Made by a program: the position numbers and the translations under genes. The notes below the pieces were generated by a model. That model saw only the letters and a program-made list of their open reading frames with translations, did not search any database and was not told the DNA's origin. Below, piece by piece: positions 17,593-26,371 of a stretch of 64,000 bases of DNA (positions are counted from its first letter, which is position 1; each line of letters begins with the position of its first letter). The stretch is from Robinsoniella peoriensis (lineage in GTDB: Bacteria > Bacillota > Clostridia > Lachnospirales > Lachnospiraceae). Location of the stretch: the NCBI RefSeq assembly GCF_042680125.1, contig NZ_JBHTNY010000036.1. The stretch is one strand, 5' to 3'.

Positions 17593-17630
17593 TGCCCGGA
17601 AAACTTCAAGTAACGTTTCAAGTAAGGTTA

Positions 17631-17662
17631 AGCAGTGCTTCATACAGGCACTGCTTTATTTG
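17631..17662 (+). terminator. Terminator after the coiled-coil gene
   Basis: AGCAGTGC (17631-17638) and GCACTGCT (17648-17655), followed by TTATTTG. Confidence 0.7.
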
Positions 17663-17685
17663 TGTAAAAAAGTGATACAAGTGAC

Positions 17686-17735
17686 AGAGCCGCAGACTAT
17701 GAAGAAATTTCTTCTTGAGTCTGAGGCTCTTTCTT
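17686..17735. terminator. Bidirectional hairpin between convergent genes
   Basis: AGAGCC-CAGACT pairs with AGTCTG-GGCTCT (17686-17730), with AAGAAATTTCTT in the apex. T-rich on the plus strand. It lies just after the stop of the minus-strand URO-D gene. Confidence 0.65.
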
Positions 17736-17760
17736 TAACCGGTATGGATTAGAAATAGCC

Positions 17761-18864
17761 TTATTTATAATACCCATAATCATGTGCAGCCTGGTACATG
17801 GCAATGATATTCTCTACGGGTGTATTATCCTGGATGGCATGTGTGGGGGCAAAATGATATCCTCTGCATTCCATCATAATATCCAGGGTTTCTTTGCAGA
17901 CGTTTGTTACATCTTCACAGGACCCATAAGCAAGGGGGCCGGCGGTGGAGATACATCCTCTGAAATTAAGCCTGCCTCCAAAATGTTCCTTTAAATATTG
18001 GGGAGACATATTTACGGCTTCGGGCTGCAGGGTATCCACTCCTTTGATTCCGATTTCTACAAAATCTTCATATACCCAGCTTGATGATCCGCAGGTATGA
18101 ATCAGGGAGGGGATGTGGTAGGAGTCAGCCAGGTCCGCAAATTGCCTGTGGATTGGTTTTAATACTTCCCGGTAAAGTTCCAGGCTGATCATAGGGCCGA
18201 TCTGTGTTCCCAGATCTTCACCCATCCAGAGAAAGTCAATCTGCCCCTTACATGCATGGAGCAGACGGTCTAACATTTTTAACTGAAAATCAGCACGTCG
18301 GCGGATCAGTGACATGGCAGCTTCGTCTTGGTCCAGCAGATGGCAGAGGATATCTTCTACGCCCATAATGCGGCCGTTGGAATTAATGATATCCGGCATA
18401 CCGGCATGTCCTGTGAACAGTGCAAATTGATTACCGTAAGATTTTGCCAGCTCACATGCCGCCTCATAATCAAAACAATCCGGATCCGGTACCGGAAAAT
18501 TCTCAAAAGCTTCATCACAGGCATCTTTTAATGGAAAATCACAGAAATCCCAATATCCGCCGGTGTCATGTTCCACCCAGCGCATGATGCTGCCTTCCAG
18601 TTGGTCGACCCTTCTGTTGGCTGGGACAGAGAATAATTCGGGTCCGGTATAGGGTGCCTGGATGGGACGGTAGTCTACACCTAATATCTGGAGAAGGGTT
18701 TCGTCATCGCATCCGTCAATGCCCAGAGCCTTTTTCAATCTTTCATGAACTGCAGGGTTTGCATCGTATCCGATGGTAACCCGGTCTGTTTTTTCGTATT
18801 GAAAAGTGCGTTTTACTCTTTCCTTAGCGGTCATGGAATCTATTCCTTTTTGAATTTTATACAT
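17761..18864 (-). CDS. URO-D-superfamily protein, MtaA/corrinoid methyltransferase-like
   Basis: A 367-residue TIM-barrel protein of the uroporphyrinogen-decarboxylase superfamily. It is not a true haem-pathway enzyme. It keeps the zinc-site pattern of the MtaA/CmuA methyltransferase branch: HTC (His256, Cys258) and a later Cys304 in FRGCIST. Such enzymes move methyl groups between a corrinoid protein and a thiol, but no corrinoid-protein gene is nearby, so the partner must be elsewhere or the function differs. The ATG at 18864 has AAGGAG seven bases upstream; a GTG two codons earlier is less likely. It is divergent from an AraC regulator, its probable controller. Confidence 0.82.
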   Translation of the reverse strand: MYKIQKGIDSMTAKERVKRTFQYEKTDRVTIGYDANPAVHERLKKALGIDGCDDETLLQILGVDYRPIQAPYTGPELFSVPANRRVDQLEGSIMRWVEHDTGGYWDFCDFPLKDACDEAFENFPVPDPDCFDYEAACELAKSYGNQFALFTGHAGMPDIINSNGRIMGVEDILCHLLDQDEAAMSLIRRRADFQLKMLDRLLHACKGQIDFLWMGEDLGTQIGPMISLELYREVLKPIHRQFADLADSYHIPSLIHTCGSSSWVYEDFVEIGIKGVDTLQPEAVNMSPQYLKEHFGGRLNFRGCISTAGPLAYGSCEDVTNVCKETLDIMMECRGYHFAPTHAIQDNTPVENIIAMYQAAHDYGYYK

Positions 18865-18989
18865 AAGCACACTCCTTTGTATTTCTTTTTATAAAATTAT
18901 GATATAATAGAATCGAATCAGTTACAATGCAGTAAAACACCAAAAAATAAAAGAAATGACTCATATATATAAAACAGGGGAGGTTAGAA

Positions 18990-19793
18990 ATGAAGCTGAA
19001 AATGAATGTAATTAATCTATATCAGTGTGACAGCGGGTTTGAAACATCACGCAGGGTGTTTGATTACCATTATATGCTCTATGTTCACAGAGGAAAAGGG
19101 CGGTATGTCATAGGAAATAAAACCTGTCCTGCAATTATGGGGGACTTATTTTATGTGCCCCCGGGTGTGGGAAATACAATTTTAGCGGATGTGGAAGATC
19201 CCTTTTTATTATCCGGTATCGAATTTGTATTGCAGGATCAATCGCCGGAAAACAGAATGGCACTGGCAGGACTTTATAATAAGACGAATATTCTGAAAAA
19301 TAGTTTTTTAGTGGAAACGATTCAGCAAATGGTAAAGGAGTATCACATCGGGCGTATGTATTCCAGCCAGATTTGCAGCAGCCTGTTAGGATCTCTGGTT
19401 ATGAAACTGCTTCAGTCACAGGTTATGGGAGGTCAGGAGCAGGATCAGATGAAGGGCCAGATCCTGGATTATATTGTGGAACATATGCAGGAGGGTATCA
19501 CTCATCAGGAATTATCTGCTGTTTTCGCCTGCCATAAAAGCACGATTAACCGGATATTAACTGCCTCCACCGGAATGAGCCTTAAAAATTATCTGATTGA
19601 TCTGCGCCTGAAAAAGGCCGGGGAACTGTTAAAATACAGTAATAAATCCATGAGTGAAATTGCAGAGCTCTGCGGGTACCAGAGCAGTATATTTTTCTCG
19701 CGGCAGTTTAAACAGAAAATGGGGGTAACACCTTTGCATTTTCGCAACTGCAGTGGTAATACACCTGTGGGAATAATAACAGATACCAAGTAA
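18990..19793 (+). CDS. AraC-family regulator with N-terminal cupin domain
   Basis: 267 residues: an AraC-binding cupin (HRGKGRYVIGNKTC, then GDLFYVPPGVGNTI) over about residues 25-90, a linker, then two helix-turn-helix motifs (THQELSAVFACHKSTINRIL and MSEIAELCGYQSSIFFSRQFKQKMGVTP). It is transcribed away from the URO-D gene, and the ~125-base divergent spacer contains TATAAT-like elements. It probably activates or represses the URO-D gene and itself in response to a small molecule (inference). Strong GGGGAGG site. Confidence 0.88.
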   Translation: MKLKMNVINLYQCDSGFETSRRVFDYHYMLYVHRGKGRYVIGNKTCPAIMGDLFYVPPGVGNTILADVEDPFLLSGIEFVLQDQSPENRMALAGLYNKTNILKNSFLVETIQQMVKEYHIGRMYSSQICSSLLGSLVMKLLQSQVMGGQEQDQMKGQILDYIVEHMQEGITHQELSAVFACHKSTINRILTASTGMSLKNYLIDLRLKKAGELLKYSNKSMSEIAELCGYQSSIFFSRQFKQKMGVTPLHFRNCSGNTPVGIITDTK

Positions 19794-19810
19794 AAAGCAG
19801 TAATAATTGA

Positions 19811-19853
19811 GAAAGCGTCAGAGATCGGGCAAATCCCAATATCTGACGCTTTC
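19811..19853. terminator. Bidirectional hairpin terminator
   Basis: GAAAGCGTCAGA (19811-19822) pairs with TCTGACGCTTTC (19842-19853). It lies between the convergent AraC and NarL-type genes. Confidence 0.8.
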
Positions 19854-19858
19854 TGGTT

Positions 19859-20461
19859 TCATACAGGAGGAATATATCCGTGCTGCAGCCCCTTTGCAAT
19901 TGCCTCCACAGAAGAGGAGACCTGTAATTTATCAAATATATGCTGCAAATGATTGGAAACGGTACGTTCACTTATAAAAAGATGGTATGCTATCTCTTTT
20001 CGTTTAAAGCCTTCTGCCATCAGTTGAAGCACCTCTTTTTCGCTGTCGGTCAATTCCTCGATATAAGAATCTGTATTTGGAAAATAAGTATTTCCCAAAG
20101 TAATGATCTGGAGTATACGCAGCAGTTCATCCGGAGAAACCGTTTTGCTGATAAATCCTTTTGCACCTAATTTACGTGCTTCTCTCCGGTAAACAGGCAG
20201 ATCATACCCGGAGAGCATCACCAGTTTCTGCTGTGGAAATTCTTTTAAAATGCGCCTGGAAAGTGACAATCCGTCTTCACTGCTGAGATGGTTCAGATTG
20301 ATATCCATAAGGATGATATCCGGATTCAGCCGTATAATATCATCCCGGATATGTCTGGTATCCCGGATAGATGAAAAGGACTCTATGCCATCCTGGCCTT
20401 CTAAGGCGATTTCAAGGCTTTTGGCAAACAGGATATGGTCATCGACTAACAAAACTTTCAT
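19859..20461 (-). CDS. NarL/LuxR-type response regulator
   Basis: 200 residues: a receiver domain with DDH at 7-9 and Asp53 (IILMDINLNHL), conserved Ser and Lys (MLSGYD, KGFISKTV), then a LuxR-type helix-turn-helix (LTDSEKEVLQLMAEGFKRKEIA, SERTVSNHLQHIFDKLQV). It is the last gene of a four-gene minus-strand set: ABC ATPase, permease, kinase, regulator. The start overlaps the kinase gene by 23 bases, implying translational coupling, with AAAGGAG upstream. It probably controls the ABC transporter genes. Confidence 0.9.
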   Translation of the reverse strand: MKVLLVDDHILFAKSLEIALEGQDGIESFSSIRDTRHIRDDIIRLNPDIILMDINLNHLSSEDGLSLSRRILKEFPQQKLVMLSGYDLPVYRREARKLGAKGFISKTVSPDELLRILQIITLGNTYFPNTDSYIEELTDSEKEVLQLMAEGFKRKEIAYHLFISERTVSNHLQHIFDKLQVSSSVEAIAKGLQHGYIPPV

Positions 20462-22004
20462 AAGAATGTTCTCCTTTCATAGGCATGGTTATATGAACCG
20501 ATATCCCCCGGGGAGTGTTATCCTGAATCTTCATTTCACCGCACAAGGAAAGTGTCTGTTCCTGAATGGAGGAGATCCCTTTGTGATCGGATGTGGGAGA
20601 AAGCAAAATGGTATCTGCGCAGGAAGTGCCGTTGTCACTGACACACAGATGAATAGTTCCTTTGTCCTGGGACAATGTAACCCACATATAGTTTCCTTTG
20701 GAATGCTTATATACATTGGTGGCAAGTTCTTTTATAAATCGGTATATGATCAGGTGATAGGGTTCGACTAAAAATAAATCGTCCGGGCATGTAAAGGTGG
20801 TGATAATGGTACGGTAAGGAAATGACCTGCCCGTTTCTTCGATCAGGTTCTGATAATTTTCCTTCAAAGTCAATGACTTTACGAGCGCCGGATGATAGTC
20901 CTGCATTTGTTTCCGGATATTTCCGTTTAGTTCATCCAGAGTACTTAAAATGAGCTTCTGCACTTTTGGATCACCGGATTTACTCATCAGATTCTTAAGG
21001 GATAAGACATCCTGCAGCACCTCATCATGAAGGTAGTTGGAGAAATCAGCTTTTAACTGTTCTTCCCGCCGAATCTGTTCCAGTACTTTATTGTAGGAAC
21101 CGGGATGGAGAAAGGAAAACTTCTGTATACGGAAATTCTGCTCCAGCATAATATTACACAAAAATACCAGCCAGATGAACAGATTAATGATAAGAAAATA
21201 TCCCCGGAAGCTGAATTTCAATAAATAGGAAATGAGTATAACGGCTAAAGCAAAAAACAGGAACATAATCCATGCCTGTTTTTTATGAAATACAGATGAT
21301 AAAGGAGTACTTTTCGACTTTTTAAACGATATGGCATGAATGTTAAAAAAGAACAGAAGTACAATCAGGTAAACACCAAAATTCTCAAGATGCCCCGGCA
21401 CCTTAGCCGTGAGGATGCAGTATAATGCAAAACTTCCAAAGATCAGGAAAAACGAGGTAAGTATAGATTTACGCTCATTTTTCCAGACAAAACCCATCCG
21501 CTTGTGATGCTTGATCAGGATCAGGAAAAAACAAAAAACAGTGATGAGAAATTGAATTCCGAACATAAATGCAAATACCCGGGGAGAGATAAAAAGCCCG
21601 ATAATGGATCCAATACAGGTAAAAAACATCAGTATTCCGGTAAAACGTTTATATTGATATCCGGTATCCTGAAAAAAGAATACCAGAGTAAATCTGGCTG
21701 AAGCGCAGAGAATAACAGGACCCAAAGCGGTCAGTGCCACAGCGCCTGCCCGGGAAGGGTCCAGTGTAAACACAATGTACCAGCAATTTAAAGCAAGCAA
21801 TCCACAGAACAGATTCAGCATCTTGTTATTTTTAAGGTTGCAGGTAACAATATAGGAGATATCAAGCAGTATCAGCGTTGAAATAAGATATGGAACTAAG
21901 CTTGTGGACTCGGATAATCGGCCCGGCCCGGTAATGTTTGCGATATATAACATGGTAATCAGGTGATTTGCTAAAAACAGCAATTTGATTTTTCTAGGTT
22001 TCAT
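20439..22004 (-). CDS. NarL-partner sensor histidine kinase
   Basis: 521 residues. The N-terminal half is strongly hydrophobic, with about nine or ten membrane helices to residue ~290, so the sensor is probably in or near the membrane. The kinase core has the HisKA_3 motif NYLHDEVLQDVLSLKNLM and an ATPase domain (FIKELATNVYKHSKG, VSDNGTSC). It is the partner of the regulator that overlaps its end. The gene follows the permease by ~70 bases; kinases paired with BceAB-like transporters often sense the transporter's state rather than the drug itself (family knowledge). Confidence 0.88.
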   Translation of the reverse strand: MKPRKIKLLFLANHLITMLYIANITGPGRLSESTSLVPYLISTLILLDISYIVTCNLKNNKMLNLFCGLLALNCWYIVFTLDPSRAGAVALTALGPVILCASARFTLVFFFQDTGYQYKRFTGILMFFTCIGSIIGLFISPRVFAFMFGIQFLITVFCFFLILIKHHKRMGFVWKNERKSILTSFFLIFGSFALYCILTAKVPGHLENFGVYLIVLLFFFNIHAISFKKSKSTPLSSVFHKKQAWIMFLFFALAVILISYLLKFSFRGYFLIINLFIWLVFLCNIMLEQNFRIQKFSFLHPGSYNKVLEQIRREEQLKADFSNYLHDEVLQDVLSLKNLMSKSGDPKVQKLILSTLDELNGNIRKQMQDYHPALVKSLTLKENYQNLIEETGRSFPYRTIITTFTCPDDLFLVEPYHLIIYRFIKELATNVYKHSKGNYMWVTLSQDKGTIHLCVSDNGTSCADTILLSPTSDHKGISSIQEQTLSLCGEMKIQDNTPRGISVHITMPMKGEHSYESFVSR

Positions 22005-22074
22005 TCTTTATATCTCCATTTTTATATTCAGACACGCTCCAGAGCAGATTAAAACAGTTTCAAACGAAACAATT

Positions 22075-24237
22075 TTAATTAGGACTTTGGGGAGCATGAT
22101 GCACAGAACTGCTGAAAATAATCTTATAGCACGTTCTTTTGGTGATCATATAGTAAATCAGGTATATGGCGGCAGTCAATCCTACGGAGACTGCAACAGG
22201 TAAATATTGAATCAGTGTATCTCCCAATAAATTCTGCATCAATCCCCGCTTATAAACAAGCAGAGCAAATAAACTGTCTGTTAATCCAATTATAAAAGGG
22301 ATGCTAAAAAAAGTGAACACCTGATTTCTGATTATTATCTTAATTTTTTTGCTGCTGTAGCCCATTTTCTTTAAAATATCCAAGTCTTCTCTGGAATCAG
22401 TTATGGCTGAGACGTTATTAAAGTACAAAATGCTTCCTGTAGCGATGAAAAATAAAACCACCAGAAATCCGATCAGAAGAAAAGTTGAGCTGTTCAGGGT
22501 AAGTAATTCTTGAATCCGATGGGAATTACCCTGAAGATAAGGGCTGTTATCTGTGATTTTTTCCATGGCTGTATAGATAGACTCATTATTTTTTAATCCC
22601 GGACCATTTAGGCTTAACACAGTAGTCCTGGGATATGTCATCTTAACAAGCCGGTTATAAGCTTCATCGCTGATAATCAAAGTGCCGATACTGTTGGCAA
22701 AAGAAATGGGATTGGCCAGGGTAGTACTTTTCACTTTTAGATTCAGGGGGCCTTTATCGGTGAGCAGCGGATATACGCAGCCGGTTTCATCAGAGCCATC
22801 TGCATTGGGTTCGTATTTCACCAGGATGCACTGGGTTTCTGTAAGAGGAAGTAAACCTTCCAGAGAATCTGATCTGCCCTGGGCAGTCATTAACTGCTCA
22901 TAAGAGGATGCAGAAATACATTCAAATCCGGGCACTCTTGTGAGTTTTTCGTTATTTGCATCTCCTTTTGCACTGCCAATCTGATATTCTATGGGAAGTA
23001 CGCTGGCGTCGGAGGTTACTTTTATAATGTCTGTAAGTGTAAGTGTAACGCCGGAAGAATCCATATTGTCCAGAAGGGAGTGATTTGATTCAAGGGAGTG
23101 ATTTGATTCAAGGGAGTGATTTGATTCAAGGGAGTGATTTGATTCAAGGGAGTGATTTGTCACAAGGGTCTGATTTGATTCGAGGGACGGACTTTCCGCA
23201 AGGATGTGTTTGACTGCCGGGATCTGCTCCGCATTTTCCACCCGGAATTCAATCTCGGAAGGTGCAATGCGGGAAACTGCTGCAATGGGATAGTATAATG
23301 TAAGTGCCATCACTCCCGTAATGGTCAGGGTAGCGGCGGAAAAAAGAGTCAGCATTATGATGGTTCTGGCATTACTTCGAATACGGTAAATAAAATTCGG
23401 GATAGTAATAATGCGCACTTCCGTATAAAAGCGTTTGCTGCCCCTGGTAAGAGACATAAAGCAGGGCAGGAAAGAATTGATAAAAAATACGGTTCCGAAT
23501 GTTACAAGCAAGAGGGTCAGCATACCGATTGGAGTGAATCCGGCAGTAATCCACAGGGAATCTTTTCCCTGTAAAATATTTAATGCTAAAAAGTATCCGG
23601 ATAAAATCATCAAAAGTCCCAAAATGGCAGGAACGATCCGGGTTTTCATATTCTTTTCTGCATGTTTCTCCAGGCGTATCAGGTTCAAAAGTGAAGTCTG
23701 CCGGATTACTTTTCCATTTGAAAGAAACATTGCAGAAATAACGGCGAGGACAAATATAGCTGTCTGGACTATAGCCCCAGGGTTAAAAAGTATCATTTTT
23801 TCATCTGATAAAGACAGATTCAAAAGTGCAGTAATAAAGGCAACGACACCTTTGTGCAAGAATCCGCCGGCCAGAACGCCGATGATCAGTGAAGCCGTAC
23901 AAATAAAAAAGTTCTCCAGGGCTAACAGGCGCATGATAGCTGATTTTCGGTATCCCAGCAATGCATAAATGCCAAGCTCTCTGGTCCTTCGACGCAGAAA
24001 AAATCCATTAGAGTAAGTCATGTAGAAGACAACAAATGCCATAAGAAAAACAGAAACCGTACGGCACATCATTTCCACTCTTCCATCAGAAGAGATTTTT
24101 TCCAGCATTACGTCATTCATAGAAAAAGAGGTAAAAGCAAAAAAGATCGTTATTACTAAGGATGCTGATATCAGATATAGTGTGTAAAAGGAAAAGTTCT
24201 TTTTCAGATTTTTTATAGCTATCAAAATAATATTCAT
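22075..24237 (-). CDS. FtsX/BceB-like ABC transporter permease with internal hexapeptide repeat
   Basis: 720 residues with about ten membrane helices: the first near 17-37, pairs near 100-190 and 215-300, and the last three after about residue 595. A large external loop lies between roughly residues 325 and 590, the BceB arrangement. Within this loop is a run of six-residue repeats reading SLESNH, encoded by an 18-bp tandem repeat. Together with the ATPase upstream it probably exports, or gives resistance to, a peptide antibiotic (inference). The FtsX-like SITDSREDLDILKKMGYSSKKI and YGLLG-type motifs support the family. It starts 12 bases after the ATPase stop, with AGGAG. Confidence 0.85.
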   Translation of the reverse strand: MNIILIAIKNLKKNFSFYTLYLISASLVITIFFAFTSFSMNDVMLEKISSDGRVEMMCRTVSVFLMAFVVFYMTYSNGFFLRRRTRELGIYALLGYRKSAIMRLLALENFFICTASLIIGVLAGGFLHKGVVAFITALLNLSLSDEKMILFNPGAIVQTAIFVLAVISAMFLSNGKVIRQTSLLNLIRLEKHAEKNMKTRIVPAILGLLMILSGYFLALNILQGKDSLWITAGFTPIGMLTLLLVTFGTVFFINSFLPCFMSLTRGSKRFYTEVRIITIPNFIYRIRSNARTIIMLTLFSAATLTITGVMALTLYYPIAAVSRIAPSEIEFRVENAEQIPAVKHILAESPSLESNQTLVTNHSLESNHSLESNHSLESNHSLESNHSLLDNMDSSGVTLTLTDIIKVTSDASVLPIEYQIGSAKGDANNEKLTRVPGFECISASSYEQLMTAQGRSDSLEGLLPLTETQCILVKYEPNADGSDETGCVYPLLTDKGPLNLKVKSTTLANPISFANSIGTLIISDEAYNRLVKMTYPRTTVLSLNGPGLKNNESIYTAMEKITDNSPYLQGNSHRIQELLTLNSSTFLLIGFLVVLFFIATGSILYFNNVSAITDSREDLDILKKMGYSSKKIKIIIRNQVFTFFSIPFIIGLTDSLFALLVYKRGLMQNLLGDTLIQYLPVAVSVGLTAAIYLIYYMITKRTCYKIIFSSSVHHAPQSPN
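23076..23183. repeat. 18-bp tandem repeat inside the BceB-like gene
   Basis: Six units of an 18-bp repeat, GGGAGTGATTTGATTCAA on the plus strand. The first four units (23076-23147) are identical; the last two carry substitutions. All keep the reading frame of the minus-strand permease. Each unit adds six residues to the extracellular loop. Confidence 0.92.
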
Positions 24238-24249
24238 AAGGTTCTCCTG

Positions 24250-24996
24250 TCATGCATGATTTATCCGGGTGGTTTCGTCCATGATGGTCCCATAGAAGTC
24301 ATTTCGGCTGATGCCACGATTCCAAAGTGTTTTCAGTATGCAGCCATCTTTAAAAAAGAGGATTCGTTTTGCATAACTTGCAGCAAATGCATCGTGGGTT
24401 ACCATTAAGATCGTGGTTCCCAGATCTTTGTTTGCTTCGTACAGAGTATCCAGAAGCTCTGCTGCGGAACCGGAGTCTAAGGCACCGGTGGGTTCATCGG
24501 CAAATAATATGCTGGGATTTTTGATAACAGCCCTGGCGGCTGCGGCACGCTGCCTCTGCCCGCCAGAAAGCTCACCTGGATATTTGTCAAGCTGGGAAGC
24601 AATGCCAAACCGTTTGGCAAGCCTGAGGACATTGCTTTCGATTTCCCCAGGGGACATTTTCTTCAGGGTCAGCGGAACTGCTATATTTTCCCTGATCGTG
24701 AGACTGTCCAATAAAAAGTATTCCTGAAAAATAAAGCCTAAATGATCCCGGCGGAAATCAGCGGATTCCCGGTCTGATAAACTGTTTAACAGAATACCAT
24801 TGATGATGATCTCTCCGCTTGTAGGAGTGTCTATTGTGGATAATACGTTTAATAAAGTGGTTTTTCCAGATCCGGACGCTCCCATAATACCGATAAATTC
24901 GCCGGATTCAGCCTGGAATGAAATATGGTCCAGCCCCGGACGCTGGTTTTTCTGGTATATCTTCGTAACTTCATTTGCAGATAACAAAATACTCAT
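24250..24996 (-). CDS. ABC transporter ATPase, BceA/MacB-like
   Basis: Energy subunit for the permease downstream. Walker A GASGSGKTT, Q-loop FIFQEYFLLD, signature LSGGQRQRAAAARA, Walker B ILFADEPTGALD and an H-loop MVTHD are all present. At 248 residues it has normal length. The frame is open to 25059, but AAAGGAG and the N terminus MSILLSANEVTKIYQ fix the start at 24996. It is the first gene of the four-gene minus-strand group. Confidence 0.9.
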   Translation of the reverse strand: MSILLSANEVTKIYQKNQRPGLDHISFQAESGEFIGIMGASGSGKTTLLNVLSTIDTPTSGEIIINGILLNSLSDRESADFRRDHLGFIFQEYFLLDSLTIRENIAVPLTLKKMSPGEIESNVLRLAKRFGIASQLDKYPGELSGGQRQRAAAARAVIKNPSILFADEPTGALDSGSAAELLDTLYEANKDLGTTILMVTHDAFAASYAKRILFFKDGCILKTLWNRGISRNDFYGTIMDETTRINHA

Positions 24997-25143
24997 AATA
25001 AAAGCTCCTTTTAGAATTGGTATATGAGACAGTATAGAAAAGGGAGAGGAGGATTGCATGAGTAATTTGCGCAGGGTTATGAAAATATAATGCAGATGAG
25101 ACCGTATGAAGCGCGGGTGTCTTTAACTGAAATATAAGAATTA

Positions 25144-25178
25144 AGCCAGGGTACTGCTTAAAAAACAGTACCCTGGCT
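25144..25178. terminator. Terminator after the Gfo/Idh/MocA gene
   Basis: AGCCAGGGTACTG (25144-25156) and CAGTACCCTGGCT (25166-25178), a perfect 13-bp stem lying two bases after the stop of the minus-strand oxidoreductase gene. Confidence 0.8.
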
Positions 25179-25180
25179 AT

Positions 25181-26359
25181 TTAATTTTCCGCTACCTCTT
25201 TTACCTTCGTCCATACCCTTGTCTTAGCTGATTCTAATATGGCGTCTGAGATCAGCTCAATGGCGTAGCCATCCCGGAAATTAGGGCTGACTTCCTGGTC
25301 CTGCATGATGGCTTTGCAAAAATCATAACATTCTATAATCTTTGTTTCCGTATAACCAATGCCAAGTGCCGGAATTGGCCACAATCCTTCGCCATAGGGA
25401 TGGCAGGGGCCCGTGTAAACAGTGCGGAAACCACGTCTGTCATCCCCGTCCTTAGCAAAGCATACCTGAAGTTCGTCTCTCCGTTCATAATTAAAGCAGA
25501 TAGATCCTTCAGAGCCGTGTATTTCAAATGTAATATAATTATTCCTACCCCAGGCATTTCTGGTGGCTTCGATCGTACCAAATGCACCATTGGCACACTC
25601 AGCCAGAAAACAGCATTGGTCATCTACATCTACTGACTGACGGATGCTGTCTGCACCTCCTTTTGTATTGCCGAGGCTGTCAGACATACCGGATTGTACC
25701 GGTCGTTCAGGAATGTAGGTAGCAGTCCTGGCATTCACACTGGTAAATTCTCCAACGAGATACCGGAGCATATCTACAACATGGGTTCCGATATCACCTA
25801 AGGCACCGCTGCCACAGATGTCTTTTTGAAAGCGCCAGGAAAGAGGTGAATCCGGATCAGCTGACCAGTCCTGCAGGTAGGTGCCACGGAAATCTAAAAT
25901 TTTACCAATTGCTCCTTCCTCAATATATTTTTTAGCCAGCTGTACCGCAGGAGTTCTTCGATAATTAAATGCGACCATGGTTTTTACGTGATTATTTTTC
26001 GCTGCAAGATACATTTCTTTAGCCTGGCTGGTGGTCAGTGACAGGGGTTTTTCACAGAGAATATGTTTTCCGGATCGGGCAGCGGCGATTGCGATTTCAG
26101 CATGCACATTGTTGGGTGTGCAGATATCCACCACATCAATATCCGGGTCATTGATGATATCGTGCCAGTCAGTAGTATAGGATGCAAATGCAAATTTTTC
26201 TGCTGCGTCACGGGCAGCAGCTTCATTGATGTCTGCTATCGTTTTTTTGAAAGGGATAGCAGGTGCAGGCCAGAAGAACATAGGCATTCCGGCATAAGCT
26301 ACAGAGTGGGCTTTTGCCATAAAGCCTGCTCCGATTAATCCGATATTTAAAGTTTTCAT
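25181..26359 (-). CDS. Gfo/Idh/MocA-family oxidoreductase, paralogue 1
   Basis: 392-residue NAD(P)-dependent sugar or cyclitol dehydrogenase. The Rossmann motif GLIGAGFMAKAH is at the N terminus, the family EKP motif is in GKHILCEKPLS, and the substrate-domain motif GDIGTHVVDMLRYL is near residue 190. It shares long stretches with the gene at 32323 (FFWPAPA, CTPNN-HAEIAIAA, SWRFQK, ATRNAWGRNN, IYTGP-type blocks), so the two are paralogues in one regulon. It follows the TIM-barrel gene by 12 bases and is under the LacI-type operator at 27367-27384. It likely oxidises the imported sugar or its derivative (inference). Confidence 0.88.
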   Translation of the reverse strand: MKTLNIGLIGAGFMAKAHSVAYAGMPMFFWPAPAIPFKKTIADINEAAARDAAEKFAFASYTTDWHDIINDPDIDVVDICTPNNVHAEIAIAAARSGKHILCEKPLSLTTSQAKEMYLAAKNNHVKTMVAFNYRRTPAVQLAKKYIEEGAIGKILDFRGTYLQDWSADPDSPLSWRFQKDICGSGALGDIGTHVVDMLRYLVGEFTSVNARTATYIPERPVQSGMSDSLGNTKGGADSIRQSVDVDDQCCFLAECANGAFGTIEATRNAWGRNNYITFEIHGSEGSICFNYERRDELQVCFAKDGDDRRGFRTVYTGPCHPYGEGLWPIPALGIGYTETKIIECYDFCKAIMQDQEVSPNFRDGYAIELISDAILESAKTRVWTKVKEVAEN

Positions 26360-26371
26360 AGATCGTCCTCC

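Noticed and set aside
23076..23183. Tandem repeats resembling a CRISPR array
   Set aside because: The units are contiguous 18-mers without spacers and keep the reading frame of the permease gene.
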